From IMG/VR virus record IMGVR_UViG_3300030060_001992, positions 1 through 38,387 of that record: DNA of 38,387 nucleotides. The stretch is one strand, 5' to 3'. Positions 1-8,090 of this stretch are shown here, in pieces (position 1 is the stretch's first letter; each line of letters opens with the position of its first letter). Source of the stretch: a virus. The position numbers and the translations under genes were made by a program. Under the pieces are notes generated by a model that saw only the letters and a list, made by a program, of their open reading frames with translations, was not told where the DNA came from and searched no databases.

Positions 1-65
1 CCGTGTATAATGCCCTTATAGATGCAGGGCATCCAAAACTGGCTGACGCAATAAGGAGATTATGA
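1..65 (+). CDS. 3' end of a truncated upstream gene, unknown product
   Basis: The frame beginning at base 3 reads 20 residues (VYNALIDAGHPKLADAIRRL) to a TGA at 63-65. It looks like a natural C-terminus rather than random sequence, and its last bases carry the AAGGAG ribosome binding site of the next gene. The gene begins outside the window, so nothing can be said about its function. Its position directly before tail genes suggests another virion gene (inference). Confidence 0.6.
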   Translation, partial: VYNALIDAGHPKLADAIRRL

Positions 66-66
66 C

Positions 67-495
67 ATGGCGATCACGCAAGCAATGTGTACTTCTTTCA
101 AGCAAGAACTTCTTGAGGGAACACACAATTTTAAAAACTCAGGGGGTAGCACATTTAAGCTTGCCCTGTTTACTTCATCAGCAACATTAGGTGCTTCAAC
201 AACAGCGTATGCTACAACGAATGAAGCAACTGGTACAAACTACACTGCTGGCGGTGCTAACCTAACACGAGTAGATCCCTCAAGTAGTGGCACAACGGCT
301 CTTACCGACTTTGCTGATTTAACGTTTTCAACAGCAACAGTTACAGCAAACGGAGCATTGATTTATAATAGTAGTGCTTCAGACAAAGCTGTTATTGTAT
401 TAGCGTTTGGCGGCGATAAGACATCAACTGCTGGTGACTTTACTATTCAGTTCCCAACAGCGGACGCGAGTAACGCTATTATCCGTATCGCCTAA
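67..495 (+). CDS. Putative tail/virion structural protein (142 aa)
   Basis: This small Thr/Ser/Ala/Gly-rich protein is dominated by predicted beta-strand sequence, with no signal peptide or membrane segment. ATG 67 follows AGGAG at 54-58 with an 8-base gap, which fixes the start; the ATG at 62 is out of frame. Its composition and position at the head of the tail-fibre module fit a minor virion or tail protein of the kind seen in marine phages. That assignment rests on context and general resemblance; I see no diagnostic motif. Confidence 0.75.
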   Translation: MAITQAMCTSFKQELLEGTHNFKNSGGSTFKLALFTSSATLGASTTAYATTNEATGTNYTAGGANLTRVDPSSSGTTALTDFADLTFSTATVTANGALIYNSSASDKAVIVLAFGGDKTSTAGDFTIQFPTADASNAIIRIA

Positions 496-508
496 TCGGT
501 AAAATCCG

Positions 509-1591
509 ATGGCAATAATTGCGGGATGGGCTAGAGGTACATGGTCTCAAGGTACTTGGGGCGAACCTATTCCGGTTATTGTCACGGGAGAGGCAGGAAC
601 CAGTGCGGTCGGCACGGTTACTGTCCTTGCGGCAGCAGACGTTCCAGAGACAGGGCTGGCGGCTACAGGTTCCGTTGGCTCTGTTTCAGTTGTTGCTGAA
701 GCAATTATATCTCCAACTACGGTGGTGGCTACAGGTTCTGTAGGTTCCGTCACTGTTACTGGAATTGCTAATTTTAGTGTATCTGGATCGGCTGGTACGG
801 CAGCCGTTGGCTCTGTTGTAGTTTCAGCAGATGCAGATGTGCCAGAGACAGGACTTTCTGCAACAAGTGGTATTGGCTCTATAACGGTAGATGCTGGGGC
901 TGTTATAGCTGCAAGTGGCTCTGCGGGTACAGGTTCAGTTAATTCTGTCACGGCTCAAGGTAGTACGATTGCTCCTGCTACAGGACTTTCAGCTACCGCT
1001 TCGGTAGGCACGGTTGTAGCGGCGGCTGGGGCTGACGTTGATGTTACAGGACTTTCAGCTACTGGTGGATTAGATTCCGTTACGGTTACAGGTACAGGTA
1101 ATGTACCCGAAACAGGTCTTGCTGGTACGAGCGGTGTAGGATCTGTTACGATAGACGCCGCTGGTAATGTTGTCACGACAGGTGAAACGGCTACGAGTGC
1201 AGTAGGCACGGCTACAGTTGATGCTGCGGCGAATGTTGACGTTAGAACACCTTTTGATCAAATGTCAGGGGTGGTGGGAACCGTTATTGCTGGTATTTCT
1301 GTAGAGTTTGTAACAACGGGATTGGCAAGTGGCACAAATGTTGGTAATGTAACGGTACAAGCAAACGCAGATGCTATCGTAACTGGCGTTGAGGCAACAG
1401 GAGATGCAGGAAATGTTAGAGTATTTGATCAAGTTATTCCAGATCAAAAACCAAGCTTTCAGCCACCTGTGCCGGGTCTTCAGCCCGGCGATCCGTTATC
1501 AAGCCCCTCTTATAGGGAGCCTGAAGGAGTACCCGGTGGATTTGTTCCGGGGGATCGTTTACAAGCCCCAACATGGAAAGACGTAGCATAG
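509..1591 (+). CDS. Repeat-rich virion/tail protein (360 aa, ~12 repeats of ~22 residues)
   Basis: After an N-terminal segment with GWARGTW and WGEPIPV, residues ~25-305 are built from about a dozen tandem repeats of about 22 residues, consensus TGLxATxxVGSVTVxAxAxV. Each repeat alternates short beta-strands and turns, as expected for an elongated beta-solenoid or stacked beta-sandwich. The C-terminal ~45 residues are Pro/Gly-rich. The start lies in a small potential hairpin (ATCGG 495-499 with CCGAT 506-510) and has no clear Shine-Dalgarno sequence, so translation may be coupled to the gene that ends at 495. A fibre or decoration role is inferred from repeat architecture and neighbours. DNA-level repeats of 66 bp may permit copy-number change. 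Confidence 0.85.
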   Translation: MAIIAGWARGTWSQGTWGEPIPVIVTGEAGTSAVGTVTVLAAADVPETGLAATGSVGSVSVVAEAIISPTTVVATGSVGSVTVTGIANFSVSGSAGTAAVGSVVVSADADVPETGLSATSGIGSITVDAGAVIAASGSAGTGSVNSVTAQGSTIAPATGLSATASVGTVVAAAGADVDVTGLSATGGLDSVTVTGTGNVPETGLAGTSGVGSVTIDAAGNVVTTGETATSAVGTATVDAAANVDVRTPFDQMSGVVGTVIAGISVEFVTTGLASGTNVGNVTVQANADAIVTGVEATGDAGNVRVFDQVIPDQKPSFQPPVPGLQPGDPLSSPSYREPEGVPGGFVPGDRLQAPTWKDVA

Positions 1592-1600
1592 GAGAATTAT

Positions 1601-2203
1601 ATGGCTAGTACGTTTACAACAAACTTTGCGATTGAAAAGCCGGGAACTGGTGAACAATCTGGTACATGGGGTACTACCACAAACCACAACTTTGATATAT
1701 TTGATCGGTTGGCTGGATACAAAAGCGTTACCGTATCAGGCACAACACATACCTTAACTGTTAGACCCGGCTCTCCTTCTTCTGGATCGAGCAACGCATC
1801 AGACGGTATGTATCGTGTTATTGAGTTCAAAGATTCAGGGTCTGATTTGGGTGCAGATGTAACTGTAACAATAGCTCCAAATACAACTCAGGCGTTTTTT
1901 ATATTTAAAAACTCACTGACTTCGGATAGAAATATAGTTGTTACACAAGGTAGCGGAACAAACGTTACCGTTCCCGGCACAGGAAAAGTCAGCATTGTAT
2001 ACGGTGACGGTGGCGGATCAGGGGCAAATATGATAAGCTTGAGTGATACTCTGGCAATGTCAAATCCTGAGATTACAGGTGGTGTAGCGACAGGGTTGAC
2101 AGACTTGAGCATGGCAGATGCTACTGCACAGGGCAAGGCTCATACTGGTTTAAATGTAGACGCGGCGGGTACTGCTGCCGCATTAGCGATTGCGTTAGGA
2201 TAG
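1601..2203 (+). CDS. Putative tail fibre/virion protein (200 aa)
   Basis: A beta-rich, Gly/Ser/Thr-rich protein begins MASTFTTNFAIEKPGTGEQ and has a GTWGTTTNHNFD motif near residues 22-33, a type of N-terminus common in phage proteins that attach to the tail. AGGAGA sits just before the ATG. No catalytic motif or membrane segment is visible. It is followed after 4 bases by another small beta-rich gene, so the two are probably translated together. The structural role is inferred from composition and location. Confidence 0.75.
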   Translation: MASTFTTNFAIEKPGTGEQSGTWGTTTNHNFDIFDRLAGYKSVTVSGTTHTLTVRPGSPSSGSSNASDGMYRVIEFKDSGSDLGADVTVTIAPNTTQAFFIFKNSLTSDRNIVVTQGSGTNVTVPGTGKVSIVYGDGGGSGANMISLSDTLAMSNPEITGGVATGLTDLSMADATAQGKAHTGLNVDAAGTAAALAIALG

Positions 2204-2207
2204 TTAG

Positions 2208-2555
2208 ATGGCAACAAACAACTTCAAACGAAAGTTCTCAACAAACATAGGCACCACGGCTACGGCGGTTGGTGACTACTCTGTTTTATTGGATATTCAG
2301 ACTACAGCGATAGGTCTTTCTTTGGCTAACGTATCAGCCTCTCAGATAAATGCTACCGTCACGCTGAACACACAAGCAGGAGATACGGTTCATATTATTA
2401 AAAATGCACCAATACCAAGCGGTGGTGCGTTGATACCGATTGGTGGAGACATGAAAGTCGTTATGGAGCATAACGATCAGATAAAAGTTACTTCTGATAC
2501 AGCATCGTCAATTGATGCAATTTTGGATATACTTGAAATAGATTCATCAACGTAG
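2208..2555 (+). CDS. Small beta-rich virion-associated protein (115 aa), unknown
   Basis: The 115-residue product has a basic N-terminus (NNFKRKF) followed by alternating hydrophobic and Thr/Ser strands, and ends acidic (DAILDILEIDSST). It contains no Cys, signal peptide or membrane helix. It lies 4 bases after one structural gene and 9 bases before a fibre gene, and is translated in the same run. I do not recognise a family. A small tail-tip or fibre-accessory protein is the likeliest role from context. Confidence 0.65.
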   Translation: MATNNFKRKFSTNIGTTATAVGDYSVLLDIQTTAIGLSLANVSASQINATVTLNTQAGDTVHIIKNAPIPSGGALIPIGGDMKVVMEHNDQIKVTSDTASSIDAILDILEIDSST

Positions 2556-2564
2556 GAGCTATAG

Positions 2565-3527
2565 ATGCCATATTTAGGTAACGAACCAGCCGTAGCATAC
2601 ACAAGCACCACGAAAGATACTTTTAGTGGTGACGCTTCTACTACTGATTTTACAATGTCAAAATCCGCAAACGTAAATGCGGTTCGTGTGGTTGTAGAGA
2701 ACGTTGTTCAAAACCCGACTGTGGCGTACACATGTAGTGGCACTACATTGTCTTTTACTTCAGCACCGCCAACAGGCACAAACAACATCTACGTTGTGCA
2801 TCTAGGCCCACCCGCCGCAACCATTGCACCGCCTACGACTATTAATAATGCGACTACATTTACTGGTGGCGTTACGTTCAAGAACGGAAGTCCTGAAGAT
2901 ACAGACGGTGGTCGAGAGTCAATACTGACGTTTAAAGGTGTGCAGTCTGGTGAGGAAGAAAGCACATTGGCTCAAATACAAGCCGCACATGACGGAAGCT
3001 CGGATGACGAAAAAGGGTTAATTTCCTTTAAAACCAATGACGGAAATGACAGCACTTCTCCTACAGAGCGGTGGAGAATAACAAGTGACGGTCATTTTAA
3101 AGCAATGGTTAACGGTTACGGCATTGATTTTAGTGCTAGTGAGGGAAGCAATGCAGATGCAAATGGCTCTATTCTTGCTGATTATGAAGAAGGAACTTGG
3201 ACACCTACTTCTCCAACAGTAACATTAACAGGGGAGCTTGGACGTTACACAAAAATTGGTAGACAGGTTATTTTTGAATGTACTTTTACATTTCCAAGTA
3301 GTTCTAGTAGTGTTCAAGCACAGATAGATGGTCTTCCTTTTACTGCTGCTGGAACAAGTGTAGCACCGGGTTGTTTTACTAGATATGGCAATCATGGAAC
3401 ATTGTTTCATCAAACAATATCTGGATCTGGAACTAGAATTTACTTTTACGATTTAAGTGGAAGTTCAGTACCTATATCAAGTATTGACCCAAGCAGATTT
3501 GATTTAGTTGGTTTTTATTTTGTTTAA
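2565..3527 (+). CDS. Tail fibre protein with MPYLGNEP-type N-terminus (320 aa)
   Basis: The N-terminal ~85 residues (starting MPYLGNEP, with a Thr/Ser beta-sandwich) form the anchoring domain seen again at 5057-6814 as MPYIGNQP. In marine phages this domain joins diverse fibres to the tail. Residues ~100-200 contain an ERWRITSDG stretch typical of trimeric fibre shafts. The C-terminal ~120 residues form a separate beta-rich tip that probably contacts the host surface. GGAG 7 bases upstream supports the start. The gene ends just before a strong hairpin. No S74 chaperone is present, unlike the larger fibre downstream. Confidence 0.8.
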   Translation: MPYLGNEPAVAYTSTTKDTFSGDASTTDFTMSKSANVNAVRVVVENVVQNPTVAYTCSGTTLSFTSAPPTGTNNIYVVHLGPPAATIAPPTTINNATTFTGGVTFKNGSPEDTDGGRESILTFKGVQSGEEESTLAQIQAAHDGSSDDEKGLISFKTNDGNDSTSPTERWRITSDGHFKAMVNGYGIDFSASEGSNADANGSILADYEEGTWTPTSPTVTLTGELGRYTKIGRQVIFECTFTFPSSSSSVQAQIDGLPFTAAGTSVAPGCFTRYGNHGTLFHQTISGSGTRIYFYDLSGSSVPISSIDPSRFDLVGFYFV

Positions 3528-3530
3528 CAC

Positions 3531-3547
3531 CCCAGTTGGAAACTGGG
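3531..3547 (+). other. Perfect 7-bp RNA hairpin in a fibre intergenic gap
   Basis: CCCAGTT (3531-3537), loop GGA, AACTGGG (3541-3547) forms a compact, perfectly paired stem 4 bases after the fibre stop codon at 3527. There is no T-run, so it is unlikely to be an efficient intrinsic terminator. mRNA 3'-end protection, processing, or partial attenuation between fibre genes is possible. Confidence 0.6.
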
Positions 3548-3578
3548 TAGTCAGTCCATAGCCAAAAGGAGATAAAAA

Positions 3579-3830
3579 ATGGCATTAACAGAAGAAACAG
3601 TACAAGACAAAATTGAGGTAGTCGGCGACTTCAAGCATATCCAAGTGCGAACAGCTACTGTTATTAAAAAAGATGGTGTTGAAATTAGCCGTTCCTTTCA
3701 TCGTCATGTCGTTGCGCCAGATGCAGATACATCAAGCGAAAGCGATGATGTAAAAGCTATTGCTGCACAAGTGCATACAGATGAAATCAAGGCAGCTTAC
3801 GCCAAACACATAGAAGACAACGCACTATAA
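3579..3830 (+). CDS. Small conserved-looking phage protein (83 aa), unknown
   Basis: This is a charged soluble protein with a central VRTATVIKKDGVEISRSFHRH segment and a helical acidic C-terminal half rich in Asp/Glu/Ala. AAAAGGAG precedes the ATG. I have the impression that similar ~80-residue proteins sit beside tail fibres in marine phages, but I know of no function. No signal peptide or membrane segment is seen. It may be a fibre assembly factor, inferred only from position between fibre genes. Confidence 0.7.
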   Translation: MALTEETVQDKIEVVGDFKHIQVRTATVIKKDGVEISRSFHRHVVAPDADTSSESDDVKAIAAQVHTDEIKAAYAKHIEDNAL

Positions 3831-3840
3831 GGAGTAGAGT

Positions 3841-4884
3841 ATGAGTAAGGCACGAGAACTAGCTGAACTAGGTGCGGTTTACGATAGCGGTGCCTTGTCG
3901 AACAGGAATGTATTGTACAATGGCGCGATGCAGGTGGCACAGAGAGCAACTTCAGTTACAGGTATTGGCGGCAGTGATGGTTATCATGTTTGTGATAGAT
4001 GGGCCATAGGCTCTGGCACAACAGCAGGTCGTTTAACAATGACGCAAGAGGCAATTACAGACTTACCGGGTTTTTCTGTTTGTACAAAATTAGCTTGCAC
4101 AACGGCGGATACGTCTGTTGCTAGTGCCGAAACCCTTATACTTAGACAACTTCTTGCAGGAGAAGATTTATCACGGTTTGCAAAAGGTACTTCTAGTGCA
4201 AAAGAATTTACATTAAGTTTTTATGTAAAAGCAAATGCCGCCGCTACATACACTGTTGAACTTTTTGACAATGACAATTCAAGACAAATATCTAAAACTT
4301 TTTCTGTCACCACATCTTGGACAAGAGTAATTCTTACCTTTCCAGCGGATACAACTGGTGCTTTTGATAATGATATTAATATTAGTTTATATATGCAACT
4401 TTGGTTACATGCAGGAAGTCTTTTTACAAGCGGTACATTAAACTCAACATCTTGGGCATCTAATACTAATGCAAATAGAGTAAGTAGTAGTGGTACATCT
4501 TTTTTTGATAGCACAAGTCGTACTTTTTTTATTACTGGCGTCCAGTTAGAATCAGGCCCTGAAGCCACGCCCTTTGAGCATCGGTCTTATGGTGACGAGC
4601 TTGCACGGTGTCAGAGGTATTATCAAACAGACAAAGTGTATTTGCAGGCTTATCAGGTTGCGCCAAACGATTACACTACAATGTATCAATTTCCCGTTGT
4701 AATGCGAACAAATCCAACTTTGTCTTTTACAGCAACTGCGGATATTGACACAAATGTTAACACTGGAACGGCAGGACCAGTGCCAAATGCAGCTTATGGT
4801 AAGCAAGCCCGTTTTTATGTTGATCCCACTTCGACAGGTTATATTGAGTATAATAGAGCCTTTGAAGCAGATGCGGAGTTATAA
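3841..4884 (+). CDS. Tail fibre/adhesin, copy 1 of a duplicated module (347 aa)
   Basis: Residues ~20-260 (from NRNVLYNGAMQVAQRAT to ELARCQRYYQ) align closely with the product of 6814-7893, sharing blocks such as DLPGF, CTTADTS, KGTSSA, LSFYVK, NANRV, FEHR and RCQRY. This part looks like a jelly-roll, carbohydrate-binding-type domain. The last ~80 residues differ strongly from the paralogue but both end in SxGYI...DAEL, so the tip is variable and the terminus conserved. GGAG precedes the start. The gene is immediately followed by a small partner gene that is also duplicated. Host-surface binding is inferred. Confidence 0.8.
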   Translation: MSKARELAELGAVYDSGALSNRNVLYNGAMQVAQRATSVTGIGGSDGYHVCDRWAIGSGTTAGRLTMTQEAITDLPGFSVCTKLACTTADTSVASAETLILRQLLAGEDLSRFAKGTSSAKEFTLSFYVKANAAATYTVELFDNDNSRQISKTFSVTTSWTRVILTFPADTTGAFDNDINISLYMQLWLHAGSLFTSGTLNSTSWASNTNANRVSSSGTSFFDSTSRTFFITGVQLESGPEATPFEHRSYGDELARCQRYYQTDKVYLQAYQVAPNDYTTMYQFPVVMRTNPTLSFTATADIDTNVNTGTAGPVPNAAYGKQARFYVDPTSTGYIEYNRAFEADAEL

Positions 4885-4886
4885 AG

Positions 4887-5057
4887 ATGGATAGTTTTAA
4901 TATTACTTCTGCACAATATACAGATAACAATCAAGATAACATCCGTGCCACCATAGACGGACGAGAAATGTTCGTCCCCCTAGACCCTGCCAACCGCCAC
5001 TACGCCGCTATCCTCGAATGGGTAGCTGAAGGAAACACAATTGAGGAGGCTGATTAA
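4887..5057 (+). CDS. Small fibre-associated protein, copy 1 (56 aa)
   Basis: This short gene starts 2 bases after the fibre stop and ends overlapping the next start (TAATG at 5055-5059). Its C-terminal half, PLDPANRHYAAILEWVAEGN, matches the end of the 62-residue product of 7896-8084 (PANRHYAAILEW). That conservation between the two duplicated modules is good evidence that it is really translated. It has no cysteines and no membrane segment. A chaperone or assembly role for the preceding fibre is plausible from strict pairing, but unproven. Confidence 0.75.
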   Translation: MDSFNITSAQYTDNNQDNIRATIDGREMFVPLDPANRHYAAILEWVAEGNTIEEAD

Positions 5058-6814
5058 TGCCATATATAGGTAATCAACCGGGAACGGGTGTAAGAAGCCG
5101 TTTTATCTATACAGCGACTGCCTCCCAGACCACGTTCTCAGGGGCGGACAACAACGGCAAAACACTGAAATATGCAGATTCAGATTTCGTTGACGTATTT
5201 TTAAATGGCGTGTGTCTCGTGCCAGTAACGGACTATGCCGCGAGTACAAAAACCAGTGTGGTTTTAACCCAAGCTGCTTCGTTAAATGACACTTTAGAAG
5301 TGGTTGCGTATGACATAGCGACAATCTCGGACACAGTTTCAAAGGCTGATGGTGGGACGTTTGAAGATGGCGTTACTATTAGAACAGCCGATAATACCGC
5401 ACAGCTTACCTTAGAATCTACTGACGCTGATGCTAGTGTTGGCCCTTTGTTCAAAATGAAAAGAAGTTCGGGAAGTGCAGCCGACAATGATGCTATTGGA
5501 GAAGTAACCTTTAATTTTAACAATGATGCTGAACAAGAAACTATTGGCACACGAATGAGAAACTTTATTATTGATGCGTCAGACGGTACGGAAGACGCAG
5601 CGTTTGATATTTTTTCTATGAAAGGCGGTAGTTTACAAAGTATTATAAATTACGACTCTAATACTTTAGTGTTTAATGATAGCAGTCAAGACATAGACTT
5701 CCGTGTTGAGTCAGATAACACAGGGTCTGCTCTTTTTGTACAGGGTTCAGATGGTAATGTTGGGTTATCAACTACAAGTCCTGCTTATCAGTTAGACCTT
5801 CAAGGTGGTACAACTAATAACGAAAGACTTAGATTACTTCGTGGAACAGATGACGCTAACCAGTTTATAACGTTAGGTTGGAATAATATTAGTGTCCATC
5901 GTGCAACCACAGCACTTGCATCTGGGATGACTAGCCTTTCATTTAATCAAGTTGGAAGTGATGGCACAAGAACCGCTGCGATGATTGACACCGCAGGTCG
6001 TTTTCTAGTTGGTAAAACTTCCTCATCTGGATCAACAGTGGGTGGAACTTTAGAAAGTGGTAGTTTATCGGTCACGACAAGTGGAGGACAGTGTGGGCGT
6101 TTTAACCGCCTATCCTCAGATGGTGATGTACTACAGTTTCGTCAAGATAATGCTGACATTGGGAGTATAGGAGTAAACGGAGATAGAGTATACTTAGCTG
6201 TTTCTGGTCATGGAGTAGCTTTAGACGCAAGTGGAAATAGTTTTTTACCTACAACTGATAGTGGAGGAAACCAAGACAACTTTGTAGATATTGGTGCATC
6301 TTCTGCTCGTTTTGATGACATCTACGCCACAAACGGCACTATCCAAACCTCTGACGAAACTGAAAAGCAAGATATTGCATCACTAACTAGTGCAGAGATT
6401 ACAGCAGCCACAGCTATCAGCAAACTATTCAAGACATACAAATGGAAAGACAAGGTAGCAGCTAAAGGTGACAATGCTAGAACACATACTGGTGTGGTTG
6501 CTCAACAAGTTCAAACTGCAATGGCAGACGCAGGGCTAGACGCAAGCAAGTATGCTTTCTGGTGTTCTGATACTTGGTGGGAAAAAGATGTTGAGGTTGC
6601 TGCTGTTGAGGCAGACGAAGAGAACGACATAGAAGCTGCTGACGCATACACTCGCACTGACCATTATTATACAAAAGACGCAGCACCAGAAGGCGCAACA
6701 GAGCGCACACGAATGGGCATAAGATACCCAGAGTTACTAGCGTTTGTTAGCGCAGCAACAGAACAAAGACTGACTAGCATTGAGGCTAGGCTAACGGCAT
6801 TGGAGGCAGAATAA
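5057..6814 (+). CDS. Tail fibre/spike with C-terminal S74 intramolecular chaperone (585 aa)
   Basis: The N-terminus MPYIGNQPG begins the fibre anchoring domain (~1-110). A long beta-rich shaft with GNVGLSTTSP and similar repeats follows. The C-terminal ~154 residues form a Peptidase_S74 (endosialidase-type) chaperone: SDETEKQDI carries the expected Ser432 and Lys437 of the self-cleaving Ser-Lys dyad, and HTGVVAQQVQ and GIRYPELLAF follow. The end is a coiled coil (EQRLTSIEARLTALEAE). In this family the domain trimerises the fibre and then cuts itself off before the Ser. The ATG overlaps the preceding stop and the stop overlaps the next ATG, so translation is coupled through the fibre cluster. 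Confidence 0.9.
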   Translation: MPYIGNQPGTGVRSRFIYTATASQTTFSGADNNGKTLKYADSDFVDVFLNGVCLVPVTDYAASTKTSVVLTQAASLNDTLEVVAYDIATISDTVSKADGGTFEDGVTIRTADNTAQLTLESTDADASVGPLFKMKRSSGSAADNDAIGEVTFNFNNDAEQETIGTRMRNFIIDASDGTEDAAFDIFSMKGGSLQSIINYDSNTLVFNDSSQDIDFRVESDNTGSALFVQGSDGNVGLSTTSPAYQLDLQGGTTNNERLRLLRGTDDANQFITLGWNNISVHRATTALASGMTSLSFNQVGSDGTRTAAMIDTAGRFLVGKTSSSGSTVGGTLESGSLSVTTSGGQCGRFNRLSSDGDVLQFRQDNADIGSIGVNGDRVYLAVSGHGVALDASGNSFLPTTDSGGNQDNFVDIGASSARFDDIYATNGTIQTSDETEKQDIASLTSAEITAATAISKLFKTYKWKDKVAAKGDNARTHTGVVAQQVQTAMADAGLDASKYAFWCSDTWWEKDVEVAAVEADEENDIEAADAYTRTDHYYTKDAAPEGATERTRMGIRYPELLAFVSAATEQRLTSIEARLTALEAE

Positions 6815-7893
6815 TGGCAGTATCAAGAATCAACGAAGCTGGCCTCAACGTTAACCAGTATGGGAACAGGAACCTTATTATCAATGGTGCTGCTCAAGTC
6901 GCTCAAAGAGGGACATCAAGCACGGGTTTAGGTGGTGCTTCTGGGTATTTTACTGTTGATAGGTGGAGAATTGCTGGTAATGCGTCTAGTGGTAGACTTA
7001 CTATGTCTCAATCCGCAGTAACTGATTTGCCGGGCTTTGCAAACTGCGTTAAATTTGCCTGTACAACTGCTGATACCTCTTTAGGTTCTTCAGATTTTAC
7101 ATCTTTTAATTATAAAATAGAAGGTCAAGATTTACAGAGATTTAAAAAAGGAACCTCCAGTGCAGAAAAAATGACTTTGTCTTTCTATGTCAAAGGAAAT
7201 GCTGCGGCTACACATGTAGTTGAGTTATACGATGCTGATAATGCTAGACAAATATCTCAGGCTTTTTCAGTAACGGATAGTTGGAGTAGAGTTATTTTAG
7301 TCTATGATGGAGATACAACAGGGGCTTTTGATGACGATGCTAACCAAAGTCTAAATATAAATCTTTATTTAGCTGCTGGTACAGATTTCACCAGTGGTAC
7401 ATTATCTACATCATGGGGTTCTGTAACAAATGCAAATAGAGTAGTGGGTAACACTAACTTTTATGATAGCACTAGCAGAACGCTTGAATTTACAGGCCTT
7501 CAATTAGAAGTAGGCGACACCGCCACGGACTTTGAGCATCGAACCTTTGGGGATGAGTTGGTTAGGTGTCAGAGGTATTTTAATCGAATAGGAAAAGATG
7601 ACGGTAGTAACACACATTTGCTAGTCGGGGGTGTTGAGGCATCAAACACACTTATTATGTCAAGAGCCTGTCCTGTTAGTATGAGAGCGGTTCCCACTTG
7701 TACAATGGGAAGTGGGGTCAGGGGGTTTTCTTCTTCGGTAGGGGTAAGTACAATATCTAGTTTTTCTAGCCGTAACACTAGAGATATTATTTGTCTTAGT
7801 GTTGTTGTTAGTGGTTCTCATACTTTAGGACAAGCCGCAGTTTTATTCGATTCCACTTCCAATGGTTATATAGATTCAGATGCGGAGTTATAA
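6814..7893 (+). CDS. Tail fibre/adhesin, copy 2 of a duplicated module (359 aa)
   Basis: This is a paralogue of the product of 3841-4884. The N-terminal ~250 residues (NRNLIINGAAQVAQRGT through ELVRCQRYFN) align almost without gaps, whereas the C-terminal ~100 residues do not, until both end in a SxGYIxxDAEL-like terminus. This fits a conserved carbohydrate-binding-type body with exchanged receptor tips. The start overlaps the S74 fibre stop (TAATG). It is followed 2 bases later by the second copy of the small partner gene. Confidence 0.8.
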   Translation: MAVSRINEAGLNVNQYGNRNLIINGAAQVAQRGTSSTGLGGASGYFTVDRWRIAGNASSGRLTMSQSAVTDLPGFANCVKFACTTADTSLGSSDFTSFNYKIEGQDLQRFKKGTSSAEKMTLSFYVKGNAAATHVVELYDADNARQISQAFSVTDSWSRVILVYDGDTTGAFDDDANQSLNINLYLAAGTDFTSGTLSTSWGSVTNANRVVGNTNFYDSTSRTLEFTGLQLEVGDTATDFEHRTFGDELVRCQRYFNRIGKDDGSNTHLLVGGVEASNTLIMSRACPVSMRAVPTCTMGSGVRGFSSSVGVSTISSFSSRNTRDIICLSVVVSGSHTLGQAAVLFDSTSNGYIDSDAEL

Positions 7894-7895
7894 TT

Positions 7896-8084
7896 ATGAA
7901 TATTGATAGCGCACAGTATGTAGATTTATATATGGGTGATACCTTAATTGCTAAAAATCATTCTATAATTGCTACCATAGATGAACAAAAAATGGCTGTT
8001 CCTAAAGATCCAGCAAACCGCCACTATGCAGCCATCCTTGAGTGGGCAAAAGAAGACGGCAACGAGATTCAAGCAGCGGAGTAA
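7896..8084 (+). CDS. Small fibre-associated protein, copy 2 (62 aa)
   Basis: This is a paralogue of the 56-residue product of 4887-5057. The shared C-terminal block is PxDPANRHYAAILEW followed by a short Gly-Asn and an acidic end, while the N-terminal ~25 residues differ. It begins 2 bases after its fibre partner, exactly as in copy 1, so the fibre and small gene were duplicated as a unit. No catalytic or membrane features are seen. An assembly or accessory role is inferred from the pairing. Confidence 0.75.
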   Translation: MNIDSAQYVDLYMGDTLIAKNHSIIATIDEQKMAVPKDPANRHYAAILEWAKEDGNEIQAAE

Positions 8085-8090
8085 TGTTAC

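Noticed and set aside
547-1447. Several antisense frames across the repeat protein
   Set aside because: They mirror the low-complexity GT-rich repeats, have no ribosome binding sites and run against all neighbouring genes.
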